NCBI RefSeq assembly: GCF_000802385.1
Contig: NZ_JTDN01000001.1
Location: forward strand, 813,501-877,500
Length of the DNA: 64,000 bases
Source: Croceibacterium mercuriale
GTDB lineage: Bacteria; Pseudomonadota; Alphaproteobacteria; Sphingomonadales; Sphingomonadaceae
Direction: 5' to 3'
The position numbers and the translations under genes are program-made. Of this stretch, positions 25,813 to 35,379 are shown in pieces. Numbering within the stretch: position 1 is the stretch's first letter; each line of letters begins with the position of its first letter. A model generated the notes under the pieces. That model ran no database searches, was not told the origin of the DNA, and worked only from the letters and a program-made list of their open reading frames with translations.

Positions 25813-27177
25813 ATGAACCGACCTCATATCGTCTGGCTGCGGCGCGATCTCCGGCTGGCGGACCAGCCAGCCTTGTTTGCCGCGGCCGAGACCGGACCGG
25901 TGATCCCGGTCTATGTGCTGGACGACGCGCGCGCGGGCGAGCACCGGCTGGGCGGCGCATCACGCTGGTGGCTGCATCATTCGCTGGACGCGCTAGGCCG
26001 GGCGCTGGCGGAACGCGGCAGCGCACTGGTGTTGCGCCGCGGCGACAGCGTCGAGGAACTCTGTCGGCTGGTGGAGGAGACAGGCGCGGTCGGGGTGCAT
26101 GCGCTGCGTCATTACGAGCCGTGGTGGCGCGAGGCTGAGGTCCAGCTGGCGCAGCGGGTCGAGTTGCAGCTGCATGACGGCAATTACCTGATGCCGCCGG
26201 GCAGCGTGCGTACAGGCGGCGGGCAGACCTACCGCATCTACACGCCCTTCGGTCGGGCGCTGCGACGGGAGTTGCCCGAACAGGCGCCGTTGCCGGTGCC
26301 GGCCTTGTCAGCCCCGGACACTTGGCCGCGATCCGACCGGCTGGAAGAATGGAACCTGTTGCCGACCAAACCTGACTGGTCCGCCGGCTTCGCCGCCGAC
26401 TGGGTGCCGGGCGAGGCGGCGGCACATGAGCAACTGGCACGCTTCGTCGACCATGCCGACCTCTACCACGAGGAGCGCAATCTGCCCTCCATCGAGGGAT
26501 CCAGCCGGCTCTCCCCACGCCTGCAATGGGGCGAGCTGTCACCAGCGCAGATCTGGCACACGCTGGACGGGCAGGCGGGCGAGGGCGCGGACACGTTCCG
26601 CAGCGAGCTGGTCTGGCGGGACTTCGCGCAGAACATCATCCTGACCTTCCCCGAATACCAGACGCAGAACTACCGGCAGGCGTTCGAGCGGTTTCCGTGG
26701 CGGCATGACGAGGGCGAGATCCGCGCATGGCAGGAGGGCCGCACCGGCTACCCGATCGTCGATGCAGGCATGCGCCAGCTATGGCAGAGCGGGTGGCTGC
26801 ACAATCGCGTGCGGATGATCGTGGCCAGCTTCCTGATCAAGCATCTGCTGATCGATTGGCGGGTGGGTGAACGCTGGTTCTGGGACACGCTGGTCGATGC
26901 GGATTGCGGCAACAATTCGGTGAACTGGCAATGGGTCAGCGGTACTGGCGTGGACACACAGCTGTTCACCCGCGTGATGGCGCCGCTGACGCAATCGGAT
27001 AAGTTCGACGCCGGAGACTATATCCGCCGGTGGGTGCCGGAGCTGGCGAAGGTGCCGGACCGGCTTGTACACGATCCACCGGAGGGCACATATCTGCCGA
27101 AGATCGTCGGCCATCGCGAGGGACGGGAACGCGCCCTGGCGGCCTATCGCAGCCTGCGAGACGATCAGGCCAGTTGA
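25813..27177 (+). CDS. phrB: deoxyribodipyrimidine photolyase
   Basis: 454 residues, class I CPD photolyase/cryptochrome family. It repairs UV-made pyrimidine dimers with light. The N-terminal antenna-binding domain starts HIVWLRRDLRLADQPAL. The C-terminal FAD domain is well conserved: SRLSPRLQWGELSPAQIW, then FRSELVWRDFAQNII, YPIVDAGMRQLWQSGWLHNRVRMIVASFLIKHLLIDWR, and WFWDTLVDADCGNNSVNWQWV, with the Trp chain and Asn/Asp at the flavin. The ATG at 25813 puts the conserved strand directly at the start. Confidence 0.96.
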   Translation: MNRPHIVWLRRDLRLADQPALFAAAETGPVIPVYVLDDARAGEHRLGGASRWWLHHSLDALGRALAERGSALVLRRGDSVEELCRLVEETGAVGVHALRHYEPWWREAEVQLAQRVELQLHDGNYLMPPGSVRTGGGQTYRIYTPFGRALRRELPEQAPLPVPALSAPDTWPRSDRLEEWNLLPTKPDWSAGFAADWVPGEAAAHEQLARFVDHADLYHEERNLPSIEGSSRLSPRLQWGELSPAQIWHTLDGQAGEGADTFRSELVWRDFAQNIILTFPEYQTQNYRQAFERFPWRHDEGEIRAWQEGRTGYPIVDAGMRQLWQSGWLHNRVRMIVASFLIKHLLIDWRVGERWFWDTLVDADCGNNSVNWQWVSGTGVDTQLFTRVMAPLTQSDKFDAGDYIRRWVPELAKVPDRLVHDPPEGTYLPKIVGHREGRERALAAYRSLRDDQAS

Positions 27178-27185
27178 TCGCCAGA

Positions 27186-27569
27186 GTGGATTTCCCCTAT
27201 CCATCCCTTCTGTTCATAGCCGCTGTGAGCAGTCCGGGGCTGACGTTCGCTAACCAGGCGGAGCGGTCCACGGTGCCAGCTTCAGACGTCATCGTAGTTA
27301 CAGGGCGCCGACTTGATGACGTGAAGATCGACTATCGGCTCGCACGTGGCCGGCTGTCTTACTGCGGTGGACGGGATGCCAGGCAGGACGAGGACGACGT
27401 AGAGGCCGTCTGCCGCTTGGTTCAGGAATGTGTGACAAGCGGTCTTCGCAGGCGCGGGGAGCTTGATGCCTGTGTGAACCTGAAGATCGCTCAGCAAACA
27501 GTAAGCGCTCGTGAACAGGCCCAGGCTCCGGCGAACCGGTTCCTTCAGCCATCGACACGCTCGCGATGA
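27186..27569 (+). CDS. small secreted protein of unknown function
   Basis: About 127 residues from a GTG at 27186; a TTG at 27174, overlapping the photolyase stop, is another possible start. The N-terminus (VDFPYPSLLFIAAVSSPGLTF) resembles a signal peptide. The mature part contains SDVIVVTGRRLDDVKIDY and then four Cys residues (LSYCGG, EAVCRL, QECVTS, DACVNL), which could form two disulfides. I recall similar short sphingomonad proteins with a VVTGRRLDD-like start and conserved Cys, annotated only as hypothetical. The 3' end overlaps the convergent short-chain dehydrogenase gene by 25 bases. Confidence 0.6.
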   Translation: MDFPYPSLLFIAAVSSPGLTFANQAERSTVPASDVIVVTGRRLDDVKIDYRLARGRLSYCGGRDARQDEDDVEAVCRLVQECVTSGLRRRGELDACVNLKIAQQTVSAREQAQAPANRFLQPSTRSR

Positions 27570-28270
27570 TGGTTCGGGAAGTCCTCCGCAAGCAACGCCA
27601 CGATGCGGTCCGCGACAGCTTCCGGCGGCTTGACGCCTTGCGGGTCCTCGCCAGGAAACGCGCGGGCGCGCATGGTGGTGCGGGTTGCCCCCGGATCGAG
27701 TATGGCGACGCGCGTGCCGGAGATCCGCTCGACCTCCTGCCCGTACGTGTCCACCAGCACCTCCAGCGCGGCCTTGCTGGCGGCATAAGCACCCCAATAA
27801 GCGCGCGGTGCGGTGGCGACGGAACTGGTGAGAGCGATCACCCGGCCTGACGGGCTGCGGCGGAGCAGCGGGTCGAAGGCGGCGAGCAAGGCCTGGGGTG
27901 CCAGCAGATTGATGGTCAGCGCCTGGTTGAACGCCTTGCTCTCGATCTGCGCCACTGGCCCAAGCTGCGGCAGCATCGCGGCATTGAGCACAAGGATGTC
28001 GAGCCGGTCCCAGCGTTCGGCCACCGCGCCGGCCAGCCGGGCGATGGAGTCGCCTTCTGTCAGGTCAAACGGCGCGATGGTAGCGGTGCCCCCAGCCTGG
28101 TGGATGGCATCTTCCACCGCCTCAAGGTCAGACGCCGAGCGCCCGCTCAGCAGGACGTGCGCCCCCGCGGCGGCCAGCGCCTGGGCAGTGGCCGCGCCGA
28201 TGCCGCGGCTGGAGCCGGTGACATAGGCAATCCGCCCGGCAAGGGGGCCGTCGTGCAGTTCATCCGCCAT
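27545..28270 (-). CDS. short-chain dehydrogenase/reductase
   Basis: 241 residues. The NAD(P) loop is TGSSRGIGAATAQALAAAG (about residues 18-36), with LVLNAAML for the adenine-binding NNAG-like motif, and the catalytic set is Ser in ALTSSVATAPRAY, Tyr in YAASKAALE and Lys four residues later. A Thr/Arg pattern after the first strand (SGRSASDLEA) suggests NADP rather than NAD. The substrate is unknown. The start codon overlaps the purF stop by one base (TGATG), so it is co-translated with purF; the functional link to purine synthesis, if any, is unclear. Confidence 0.9.
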   Translation of the reverse strand: MADELHDGPLAGRIAYVTGSSRGIGAATAQALAAAGAHVLLSGRSASDLEAVEDAIHQAGGTATIAPFDLTEGDSIARLAGAVAERWDRLDILVLNAAMLPQLGPVAQIESKAFNQALTINLLAPQALLAAFDPLLRRSPSGRVIALTSSVATAPRAYWGAYAASKAALEVLVDTYGQEVERISGTRVAILDPGATRTTMRARAFPGEDPQGVKPPEAVADRIVALLAEDFPNHHRERVDG

Positions 28271-29742
28271 CACGCGACCTTGTTGACGGGGAAGGGCAGC
28301 TGATTGTCCAGGCGGCGCCGGTCCGTCAGATCGGTCAGGGCTGTCGGATAGTCGCCGGTGAAGCAGGCGTCGCAATATTGCGGACAGGCATCGTTGCGCC
28401 CTTTCAACCCGACCGCGCGATACAGGCCATCGATGGAAACAAATGCGAGGCTGTCCGCCTGGATGAATTCGCACATCGCAGCCACGTCCATCCGGCCAGC
28501 TAGCAGCTTGGAGCGTTCGGGCGTGTCGACACCGTAATAGCAGCCATGGCCCGTGGGCGGGCTGGCGACACGGAAGTGCACCTCCTTGGCCCCGGCATCA
28601 CGCATCATCTGCACGATCTTCAGGCTGGTGGTGCCGCGCACGATGGAATCGTCGATCAGGACGATGCTCTTGCCTTCCACCAGCTTGCGATTGGCATTGT
28701 GCTTGCGCTTCACCGATGCGTGGCGGACGCTATCCGAAGGCTGGATGAAGGTACGCCCGACATAGTGGGAGCGGATGATGCCGAGCTCGAACGGAATGCC
28801 CGACTCCTGCGAATAGCCGATCGCCGCCGGTACGCCGCTATCAGGCACAGGTACGACGATGTCGGCCTCCACCCGGGACTCCCGCGCCAGTTCGATCCCG
28901 ATCGCCTTGCGGGATTCGTAGACGGAGCGGTCGTCTAGGATCGAATCGGGCCGGCTGAAATAGACATGCTCGAAGATGCAGGGGCGGGCGTCAGGCTTGC
29001 CGAACGGGCGGTGGCTGCGGCGGGTGCCGTCGAAATCGACCTCCACGAACTCGCCCGGCTCGATCTGGCGCTCGAACTCGGCGCCGACGACATCGAGCGC
29101 GACCGTCTCGCTGGCGAACACGGTGGCGTCCCCCAGCCGGCCCATCACCAACGGGCGGATACCCAGCGGATCGCGACAGGCGGCCATGCCACGCGGCGTC
29201 ATCACGATCAGCGCATAGGCACCCTCGACCAGCCGCAGCGCATCGACCAGCTTGTCCAGCATGGTAGGGTAGCGGCTGGTGGCGACCAGGTGGATGATCA
29301 CCTCCGTGTCGCTGGTGGACTGGAAGATGGCGCCCTTCTGCACCAGTTCCTGCCGCAGGTGTCGCGCATTCGAGATGTTGCCATTGTGCGCCACGGCGAA
29401 GCCGCCGCTGGCGAGATCGGCGAATAGCGGTTGCACGTTGCGCAGCCCGGCGCCGCCGGTGGTGGAGTAGCGCACATGGCCGGCGGCCATGCTGCCCGGC
29501 AGTTCGGCGATCGACTCCCCGGTGGAGAAGTTCTCCGCCACATGGCCCAGCCCGCGGCGGGTGTAGAATTCCGCACCGTCGAAGCTGGTAATGCCGACCG
29601 CCTCCTGCCCGCGATGCTGCAGGGCGTGCAGACCTAGTGCACAGGCGGCGGCCGCCTCCGGCGCACCGATGACGCCAAAGACGCCGCATTCCTCGCGCAG
29701 CTTGTCGCCGTCCGCGTCCATGAAGGGATGGGTGAGGTTCAT
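28270..29742 (-). CDS. purF: amidophosphoribosyltransferase
   Basis: 490 residues. It makes 5-phosphoribosylamine from PRPP and glutamine, the first step of purine synthesis. The catalytic Cys is C19 in REECGVFGV, after an N-terminal leader that is removed in many relatives. The glutaminase domain contains GHVRYSTTGG and VAHNGNISN. The PRPP loop is KSIVLIDDSIVRGTTSLKI. Cys residues further on (MAAMCEF, DACPQYCDACFTGDYPT) may hold an iron-sulfur cluster as in the Bacillus enzyme. The first ATG at 29742 is used; a second at residue 8 is possible. Confidence 0.96.
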   Translation of the reverse strand: MNLTHPFMDADGDKLREECGVFGVIGAPEAAAACALGLHALQHRGQEAVGITSFDGAEFYTRRGLGHVAENFSTGESIAELPGSMAAGHVRYSTTGGAGLRNVQPLFADLASGGFAVAHNGNISNARHLRQELVQKGAIFQSTSDTEVIIHLVATSRYPTMLDKLVDALRLVEGAYALIVMTPRGMAACRDPLGIRPLVMGRLGDATVFASETVALDVVGAEFERQIEPGEFVEVDFDGTRRSHRPFGKPDARPCIFEHVYFSRPDSILDDRSVYESRKAIGIELARESRVEADIVVPVPDSGVPAAIGYSQESGIPFELGIIRSHYVGRTFIQPSDSVRHASVKRKHNANRKLVEGKSIVLIDDSIVRGTTSLKIVQMMRDAGAKEVHFRVASPPTGHGCYYGVDTPERSKLLAGRMDVAAMCEFIQADSLAFVSIDGLYRAVGLKGRNDACPQYCDACFTGDYPTALTDLTDRRRLDNQLPFPVNKVA

Positions 29743-29930
29743 AGAACTCGCAACAGTGGTGTGGGACGCGCTGTTGCCAATGGCGCTGTTACGGCTGGAT
29801 TACAAGGGTGATGCGGCAGAACCCGGCGCCGTGACCGGGTGGACGTGCCCTTTGTGCCGGCCGGGCCGAAGGCGCACAAACGAGAGGGCAGTGGCCTTCG
29901 CACGATCAATCGCGCTGCCCGGGCGCGGTG

Positions 29931-29954
29931 CTGGCCGGCACCAGGGCCGGCCAG
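29931..29954 (-). terminator. hairpin after the thiolase gene
   Basis: CTGGCCGGC and GCCGGCCAG form a perfect 9-pair stem with a 6-base loop, 14 bases after the thiolase stop. It lacks a T-run, so termination is likely but not certain. Confidence 0.45.
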
Positions 29955-29967
29955 ACATCACGTTGTA

Positions 29968-31164
29968 TCAGCAAAGCTCCACTGCGAGAGCCGTGGCCTC
30001 GCCGCCGCCGATGCACAGGGAGGCGACACCCTTGGTGCCGCCGCGGGCCTTCAGTGCCGCCAGCAGCGTCACGATGATCCGCGCCCCGCTGGCGCCGATC
30101 GGGTGACCCAGCGCAGTGCCGCCGCCGTTCACGTTCACCTTGTCATGCGGGATGCCGATGTCACGCATGGCGAACATCGGTACGCAGGCGAACGCCTCGT
30201 TGATCTCCCAAAGGTCGACCTCGTCCACCGACCAGCCGGCCTTGTCCAGCAGGGTACGGATGGCGCCGACCGGGGCGGTGGTAAAATCCTTGGGATCCTG
30301 CGCATGGGCAGCGGTGGCGACGATGCGGGCGATCGGCGTCTGGCCCCCGGCCGTGGCGACGCTTTCGCGCGTGACCACCAGAGCGGCCGCGCCGTCCGAG
30401 ATGGAGGAGGACGTCGCGGCGGTAATGGTGCCTTCCTTGGCGAAGGCGGCCTTCAGCTGCGGGATCTTCTCGGGATTGGCCTTCCCCGGGGCCTCGTCCC
30501 GATCGACGATCACCTCGCCCTTGCGGGTCTTGAGCGTCACGGGAACCACTTCGTCGTCGAAGGTGCCGCTGTTGATCGCCTCGTTCGCGCGCGACAGGGA
30601 GGTGATGGAGAAATCGTCCATGTCCTTGCGCGTCAGCTGGTACTCGTTGGCGGTGCATTGCGCGAAGGCACCCATGGAGGCGCCTTCCTCGTAAGCGTCC
30701 TCCAGCCCGTCCAGGAACATGTGGTCATAAGCCTTGTCGTGGCCGATGCGCGCACCGCTGCGATGCTTCTTCAGCAAGTAGGGCGCATTGGTCATGCTCT
30801 CCATGCCGCCAGCCACGATCAGGTCCGCGCCCCCGGTGGCGAGTGCTTCGGCCGCCATGATAACGGTCTGCATGCCGCTGCCGCAGACCTTGTTGACGGT
30901 GGTCGCCTGCACCGACTGCGGCAGGCCGGCCTTCAGCGCGGCCTGGCGGGCGGGCGCCTGGCCCAGCCCGGCAGGCAGGACGCAGCCCATGTAAAGCCGG
31001 TCCACGGCGCTGCCGTCCACCCCGGCGCGCTCCACAGCGGCCTTCACCGCCGTGGCGCCCAGATCCGTGGCGGAAGCATCGGCCAGCGCACCCAGCATCC
31101 CGCCCATCGGCGTGCGGGCATAGGACAGGATCACGATGGGATCGGCTTGGTTGAACGTGGCCAT
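29968..31164 (-). CDS. acetyl-CoA C-acetyltransferase (thiolase)
   Basis: 398 residues. It joins or splits acetyl-CoA and acetoacetyl-CoA (or longer 3-ketoacyl-CoAs). The nucleophile C94 is in VNKVCGSGMQ. The other active-site blocks are near the C-terminus: NVNGGGTALGHPIGASGAR with the catalytic His and LCIGGGEATALAVEL with the second Cys. LWEINEAFACVPM holds the conserved Asn-Glu pair. Whether it is the short-chain biosynthetic (phaA/atoB) or another form cannot be told. The start is the ATG at 31164, with AGAGGA 8 bases upstream. Confidence 0.95.
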   Translation of the reverse strand: MATFNQADPIVILSYARTPMGGMLGALADASATDLGATAVKAAVERAGVDGSAVDRLYMGCVLPAGLGQAPARQAALKAGLPQSVQATTVNKVCGSGMQTVIMAAEALATGGADLIVAGGMESMTNAPYLLKKHRSGARIGHDKAYDHMFLDGLEDAYEEGASMGAFAQCTANEYQLTRKDMDDFSITSLSRANEAINSGTFDDEVVPVTLKTRKGEVIVDRDEAPGKANPEKIPQLKAAFAKEGTITAATSSSISDGAAALVVTRESVATAGGQTPIARIVATAAHAQDPKDFTTAPVGAIRTLLDKAGWSVDEVDLWEINEAFACVPMFAMRDIGIPHDKVNVNGGGTALGHPIGASGARIIVTLLAALKARGGTKGVASLCIGGGEATALAVELC

Positions 31165-31198
31165 GGCGGCAATCCTCTTGCGGGTTGATTTGCAGAGC

Positions 31199-31227
31199 AT
31201 GCTAGGGACCGCGGGCGGGCTGTGCAA
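31199..31227 (-). promoter_or_regulatory. candidate promoter of the thiolase gene
   Basis: On the minus strand TTGCAC (31227-31222) is followed after exactly 17 bases by TAGCAT (31204-31199), 35 bases before the ATG. Match by eye only. Confidence 0.4.
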
Positions 31228-31287
31228 CGGGCTTGGCAGCGCGCGCGACCCGATTTGCGCTAAGCATTCGCAACAAGGCCGCGGGTC

Positions 31288-31316
31288 TTGAACGTACTGC
31301 GGCGCGGGACTAGGTG
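31288..31316 (+). promoter_or_regulatory. candidate promoter of the nuo operon
   Basis: TTGAAC (31288-31293), 17 bases, then TAGGTG (31311-31316), about 70 bases before nuoA. The -10 is weak; position is the main support. Confidence 0.3.
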
Positions 31317-31388
31317 CGACGCGACAATCCAACTTTTCCGGGCGATTCAGCCGGCTGCAACGCCGAATGCCATGCCCCAAGGACAGCA

Positions 31389-31763
31389 ATGGTCGACCTG
31401 AGCCAATATCTCCCGATCCTGATCTTCTTGGTGATCGCGGTCGGCCTGTCGGCCGCCTTCGTGTTCCTGCCGATGGGCGTTGCCCGCCTGACCGGTACCC
31501 ACAATCCGAGCGCCGAAAAGTTGAGCGAGTATGAGTGCGGCTTTCCTGCTTTCGAGGATCCGCGCAGCCAGTTCGACGTCCGCTTCTACCTGATCGCGAT
31601 CCTGTTCATCGTGTTCGACCTTGAAGCGGCTTTCCTGTTTCCCTGGGCGGTCAGCCTGGATCTGACCGGCTGGCCGGGCTGGATCACCATGATGGTGTTC
31701 CTGTTCGAACTGGCCGTCGGCCTTGCCTATGCCTGGAAGAAGGGCGCGCTGGAGTGGGAGTGA
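31389..31763 (+). CDS. nuoA: NADH-quinone oxidoreductase subunit A
   Basis: 124 residues with three membrane helices. The conserved loop [39 protein letters not shown] (in two blocks around residues 48-85) holds the acidic residues typical of NuoA/ND3 near the quinone site. AAGGA lies 5 bases before the ATG. First gene of the complex I operon. It ends directly at the start of nuoB. Confidence 0.96.
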   Translation: MVDLSQYLPILIFLVIAVGLSAAFVFLPMGVARLTGTHNPSAEKLSEYECGFPAFEDPRSQFDVRFYLIAILFIVFDLEAAFLFPWAVSLDLTGWPGWITMMVFLFELAVGLAYAWKKGALEWE

Positions 31764-31768
31764 ACAAC

Positions 31769-32395
31769 ATGATTACCGACACCCAGGGCAAGCCCATCAG
31801 CCTGAACAGTGCGCTCGATCGACCGCTGGCCAATCCTGCGGGCAGCACCGTGCGCGGCGACGCGAACAATCCGGTGCTGCATCCGGAGATCCGCCGGCCG
31901 GACGAAGGTTTCTACAACGACCTGTCGAACGAGGTATCCGACAAGGGCTTCCTGGTTACCACCACCGAGGACCTGTTCCAGTGGGCGCGTACCGGCAGCC
32001 TGTGGTGGATGACCTTCGGCTTGGCCTGCTGCGCGGTGGAGATGATCCACGTCAACATGCCGCGTTACGACATGGAGCGGTTCGGCGTCGCGCCGCGTGC
32101 ATCCCCGCGCCAGTCCGATGTGATGATCGTGGCCGGCACGCTGTGCAACAAGATGGCCCCGGCGCTGCGCAAGGTCTATGACCAGATGTCCGATCCGAAA
32201 TATGTGATCAGCATGGGCAGCTGCGCCAATGGTGGTGGCTATTACCACTACAGCTACTCCGTGGTCCGCGGCTGTGACCGGATCGTGCCGGTGGACATCT
32301 ATGTCCCGGGCTGCCCACCCACGGCCGAAGCCTTGCTGTACGGCGTGATGCAGTTGCAGCGGAAGATCCGCCGTGTGGGGACGATCGAGCGATGA
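31769..32395 (+). CDS. nuoB: NADH-quinone oxidoreductase subunit B
   Basis: 208 residues. It holds the last iron-sulfur cluster (N2) before quinone: the ligands are in [16 protein letters not shown] and [11 protein letters not shown]. It lies in the peripheral arm at the membrane interface. The start could be the ATG at 31769, with GGGAG 8 bases upstream, or a GTG at 31760 that overlaps the nuoA stop. An N-terminal extension of about 50 residues before [13 protein letters not shown] is longer than in E. coli. Confidence 0.95.
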   Translation: MITDTQGKPISLNSALDRPLANPAGSTVRGDANNPVLHPEIRRPDEGFYNDLSNEVSDKGFLVTTTEDLFQWARTGSLWWMTFGLACCAVEMIHVNMPRYDMERFGVAPRASPRQSDVMIVAGTLCNKMAPALRKVYDQMSDPKYVISMGSCANGGGYYHYSYSVVRGCDRIVPVDIYVPGCPPTAEALLYGVMQLQRKIRRVGTIER

Positions 32396-33297
32396 GCATG
32401 GTTCTGCATCCTGCGCCGCGCTTCGTGACCGGCGCCGGCATGATGGAGGCACTGGCCACCTCCGTGGGTGTCAATCTGGTCCATGCTCAGGAAGAGCATG
32501 GTGAAATCTTGCTGACCGTTCACCGCGATGCGGTGGAAGACGTGCTGCGCCTGCTGCGGGACGAGCACGAGTTCCAGCAGCTGATGGAGATCGCCGGCGT
32601 CGATTTCCCGGGCCGGGCCGAGCGCTTCGAGGTCGTCTACATGCTGCTGTCTGTGACGCGGAACACCCGCGTGATGGTCAAGGTCATGACGGACGAGAAC
32701 CATCCGGTCCCCACCGCCACCCGCCTGTGGCCCAATGCGGGCTGGCTGGAGCGGGAAGTGTTCGACATGTACGGCGTGCTGTTCGACGGCAACACGGATC
32801 TGCGCCGCATCCTGACTGATTATGGCTTCGAAGGGCATCCTTTCCGCAAGGACTTCCCGCTGACCGGCTATAGCGAGATGCGCTATTCCGAAGAGGACAA
32901 GCGCGTCATCTACGAACCGGTCAAGCTGTCGCAGGAGTTCCGCTCCTTCGAATTTGCCAGCCCGTGGGAAGGTGCCGATTACGTGCTGCCGGGTGACGAG
33001 AAGGCTGGTGGCCCACCGCCGGTGAACGAGGTCAAGGTGACGGAGAAGCGGGCCGAGACGGGCGCCGGCGACCCAGCCAACGTCAAGGCGGCGGAGCATG
33101 TGGCACGCGGCAGTGACAGCAGCACCGTGGCAGGGCAGGGTCAGGGTGAACCGGTTCCGGAAGAGACTGGTACCAAGGCACCTGGCGCGCCCGAGCCGAC
33201 CGAGGATCGTCCCGATCGCGCTCCGCGTGACGAGGACGACGCAGCAGACACTCCGGGCGCGACGGACATCGCGACCGAAAGCGAAGGCAAGGACTGA
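32392..33297 (+). CDS. nuoC: NADH-quinone oxidoreductase subunit C with acidic tail
   Basis: 301 residues. The NuoC domain (about 25-200) has [16 protein letters not shown] and [19 protein letters not shown], and [23 protein letters not shown], all classical. After about residue 205 comes a tail of nearly 100 residues rich in Glu, Asp, Pro, Gly and Ala, without recognisable structure and not part of usual NuoC. The gene overlaps nuoB by 4 bases at its start, and its TGA shares a base with the nuoD ATG. Confidence 0.94.
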   Translation: MSMVLHPAPRFVTGAGMMEALATSVGVNLVHAQEEHGEILLTVHRDAVEDVLRLLRDEHEFQQLMEIAGVDFPGRAERFEVVYMLLSVTRNTRVMVKVMTDENHPVPTATRLWPNAGWLEREVFDMYGVLFDGNTDLRRILTDYGFEGHPFRKDFPLTGYSEMRYSEEDKRVIYEPVKLSQEFRSFEFASPWEGADYVLPGDEKAGGPPPVNEVKVTEKRAETGAGDPANVKAAEHVARGSDSSTVAGQGQGEPVPEETGTKAPGAPEPTEDRPDRAPRDEDDAADTPGATDIATESEGKD

Positions 33298-34511
33298 TGG
33301 CCGGCCTCATCCAGGAGACTTCCCCCACGTCGGGCGACGAGGTCGTCAGCAACTACACGATCAATTTCGGTCCGCAGCATCCCGCCGCACATGGCGTGCT
33401 GCGCCTGGTGATGGAACTGGATGGCGAGATCATCGAACGGATCGATCCGCATGTCGGTCTGCTGCATCGCGGCACCGAAAAGCTGATCGAGCACAAGACG
33501 TATCTGCAGGCGCTACCGTATTTCGACCGGCTCGATTATTGCAGTCCACTGTGCATGGAGCACTCCTATGTGCTTGCAATCGAGAAGCTGCTGAACCTCG
33601 AGGTTCCGCTGCGGGCGCAGTATCTGCGCGTTCTGTTCGCTGAACTGACGCGCATTTCCAACCACATGCTGAACCTGGGCAGCCATGTCATGGATGTGGG
33701 CGCGATGACGCCCAACCTGTGGCTGTTCGAGATCCGCGAAGATTGCATGAACTTCTTCGAGCGGGCGAGCGGCGCGCGGATGCATGCGGCATGGTACCGG
33801 CCGGGTGGCGTGCATCAGGACGTGCCGCTTAAGCTGCTGACCGACATCGGCGACTGGCTGGACAAGCGCATGCCGGAGCTGTTCGAGGATGCGATGAGCC
33901 TGGTGGTCGACAATCGCATCTTCAAGCAGCGGAACGTGGATATCGCCGTCGTCAGCAAGGAAGACGCGCTGCGCTGGGGCTTCTCCGGCCCGCTGATCCG
34001 CGCCGCCGGCATTCCATGGGACCTGCGCAAGAGCCAGCCTTACGATGTGTACGAACGGATGGATTTCGACATTCCAGTCGGCACCAATTCCGATTGCTAC
34101 GACCGGTTCATGGTGCGGGTGGAGGAAGTCCGCCAGTCGATGCGCATCATGAAGCAGTGCCTGCGCGAAATGCCCGAAGGGCCGATTGCCAGCAGCGACC
34201 GCAAGGTGGCGCCGCCCAAGCGCGCCGACATGAAGCAGTCGATGGAAGCGCTGATCCACCACTTCAAGCTCTACACCGAAGGCTTTCATGTTCCGGCGGG
34301 CGAGGTCTATGTGGCGACCGAGAGCCCCAAGGGCGAGTTCGGCGTCTATCTGGTGAGCGACGGGGGCAACAAACCGTATCGTTGCAAGATCCGCCCGACA
34401 GCCTTCAGTCATCTGCAGGCAATGGATTTCATGGCCAGAGGGCACATGCTGCCTGACGCCACCGCCATCCTGGGGGCGATCGACGTCGTGTTCGGGGAGT
34501 GCGACCGGTGA
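33297..34511 (+). CDS. nuoD: NADH-quinone oxidoreductase subunit D
   Basis: 404 residues. It forms the quinone pocket with Nuo[23 protein letters not shown] near the start holds the quinone-head His, and [16 protein letters not shown] and [15 protein letters not shown] follow. The end [37 protein letters not shown] is typical. The start overlaps the nuoC stop by one base. The stop overlaps the GTG of a very small membrane protein gene by 3 bases. Confidence 0.97.
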   Translation: MAGLIQETSPTSGDEVVSNYTINFGPQHPAAHGVLRLVMELDGEIIERIDPHVGLLHRGTEKLIEHKTYLQALPYFDRLDYCSPLCMEHSYVLAIEKLLNLEVPLRAQYLRVLFAELTRISNHMLNLGSHVMDVGAMTPNLWLFEIREDCMNFFERASGARMHAAWYRPGGVHQDVPLKLLTDIGDWLDKRMPELFEDAMSLVVDNRIFKQRNVDIAVVSKEDALRWGFSGPLIRAAGIPWDLRKSQPYDVYERMDFDIPVGTNSDCYDRFMVRVEEVRQSMRIMKQCLREMPEGPIASSDRKVAPPKRADMKQSMEALIHHFKLYTEGFHVPAGEVYVATESPKGEFGVYLVSDGGNKPYRCKIRPTAFSHLQAMDFMARGHMLPDATAILGAIDVVFGECDR

Positions 34512-34678
34512 CGGCCCGTCCGACCACCTGGCTGTTCGTGGCCGTAGCGGCGGCGATCGCCGCGCTTGGCTTCGCAATCGGCCAGATCGGCGAGGGCGCT
34601 GGCTTCCCGGTCGTCCTGTTCCTCACTTTCCTCTGGATCACTTTCGCGCATCAGCGCTGGGGCAAGACTAATGGCTGA
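34508..34678 (+). CDS. tiny membrane protein in the nuo operon (nuoD-nuoE)
   Basis: 56 residues from a GTG at 34508 whose last bases overlap the nuoD stop (GTGA); the stop codon lies inside nuoE (8-base overlap). The protein starts [19 protein letters not shown] and has two hydrophobic segments (about residues 8-24 and 31-46) separated by QIGEGAGFP, ending in a basic tail HQRWGKTNG. Without this frame nuoD and nuoE would be separated by 159 bases, unusual in this tightly packed part of the operon; with it the genes overlap throughout. That spacing and the membrane pattern are the evidence. No family is recognised. Confidence 0.65.
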   Translation: MTARPTTWLFVAVAAAIAALGFAIGQIGEGAGFPVVLFLTFLWITFAHQRWGKTNG

Positions 34679-35354
34679 ACGCGCACCGCACCCTGACACG
34701 CCCGAACTGCGCGCACGCTGGGGCAGCTTTGCCTGGACCAATGTGAATGCGGAGAAGGTGCGCGAGATCATCGGTCGGTACCCGGAAGGCCGCCAGCGCT
34801 CTGCGGTGATGCCGCTGCTCGACCTGGCGCAGCGTCAGGTCGGCCAGGAGACGAGCACGCAAGGCTGGCTACCGTTGCCGGTCATGGAATATGTCGCGGC
34901 GCAGCTCGACATGCCGATCATCCGCGTGCTGGAGGTCGCCACCTTCTACATGATGTACAACATTGCGCCGGTCGGCCGCTTCCACGTGCAGGTCTGCGGC
35001 ACCACGCCATGCATGCTGCGTGGGTCGGACGACATCATGGATGCGTGCTATGCGCGCGGCATGAAGAAGGGCCATACGACAGCCGACGGCTTGTGGACGC
35101 TGAGTGAGGTGGAGTGCATGGGCAATTGCGCCAGCGCACCCATGGTACAGATCAACGACGCCAATTACGAGGACCTGACGCCCGCGCGGCTCGATGCCGT
35201 GCTGGACGCGCTTGCGCGGGGCGAGCAGCCGAAGGAAGGTACGCAGGATCCGGCGCGCCACACGGTGGAGCCGGTCGGCGCGCTGAGCAATCTCAATGCC
35301 ATGGCCGACGGCAATCATGATTATCGCGGCGAATGGGCGACGGCACCGGCATGA
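34671..35354 (+). CDS. nuoE: NADH-quinone oxidoreductase subunit E
   Basis: 227 residues. It is a thioredoxin-like protein with one 2Fe-2S cluster; the ligands are in QVCGTTPCMLRG (about residues 108-113) and EVECMGNCASAP (about 147-151). Upstream, LPLPVMEYVAAQLDMP and VATFYMMYNIAPVGRF are typical. The C-terminal 40 residues (after about 185) are a loose extension. The start lies within the preceding tiny gene. It is followed after 25 bases by a second tiny membrane-protein gene. Confidence 0.95.
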   Translation: MAERAPHPDTPELRARWGSFAWTNVNAEKVREIIGRYPEGRQRSAVMPLLDLAQRQVGQETSTQGWLPLPVMEYVAAQLDMPIIRVLEVATFYMMYNIAPVGRFHVQVCGTTPCMLRGSDDIMDACYARGMKKGHTTADGLWTLSEVECMGNCASAPMVQINDANYEDLTPARLDAVLDALARGEQPKEGTQDPARHTVEPVGALSNLNAMADGNHDYRGEWATAPA

Positions 35355-35379
35355 TGTGCCTAGGCCGGAAGGTCCGCTG

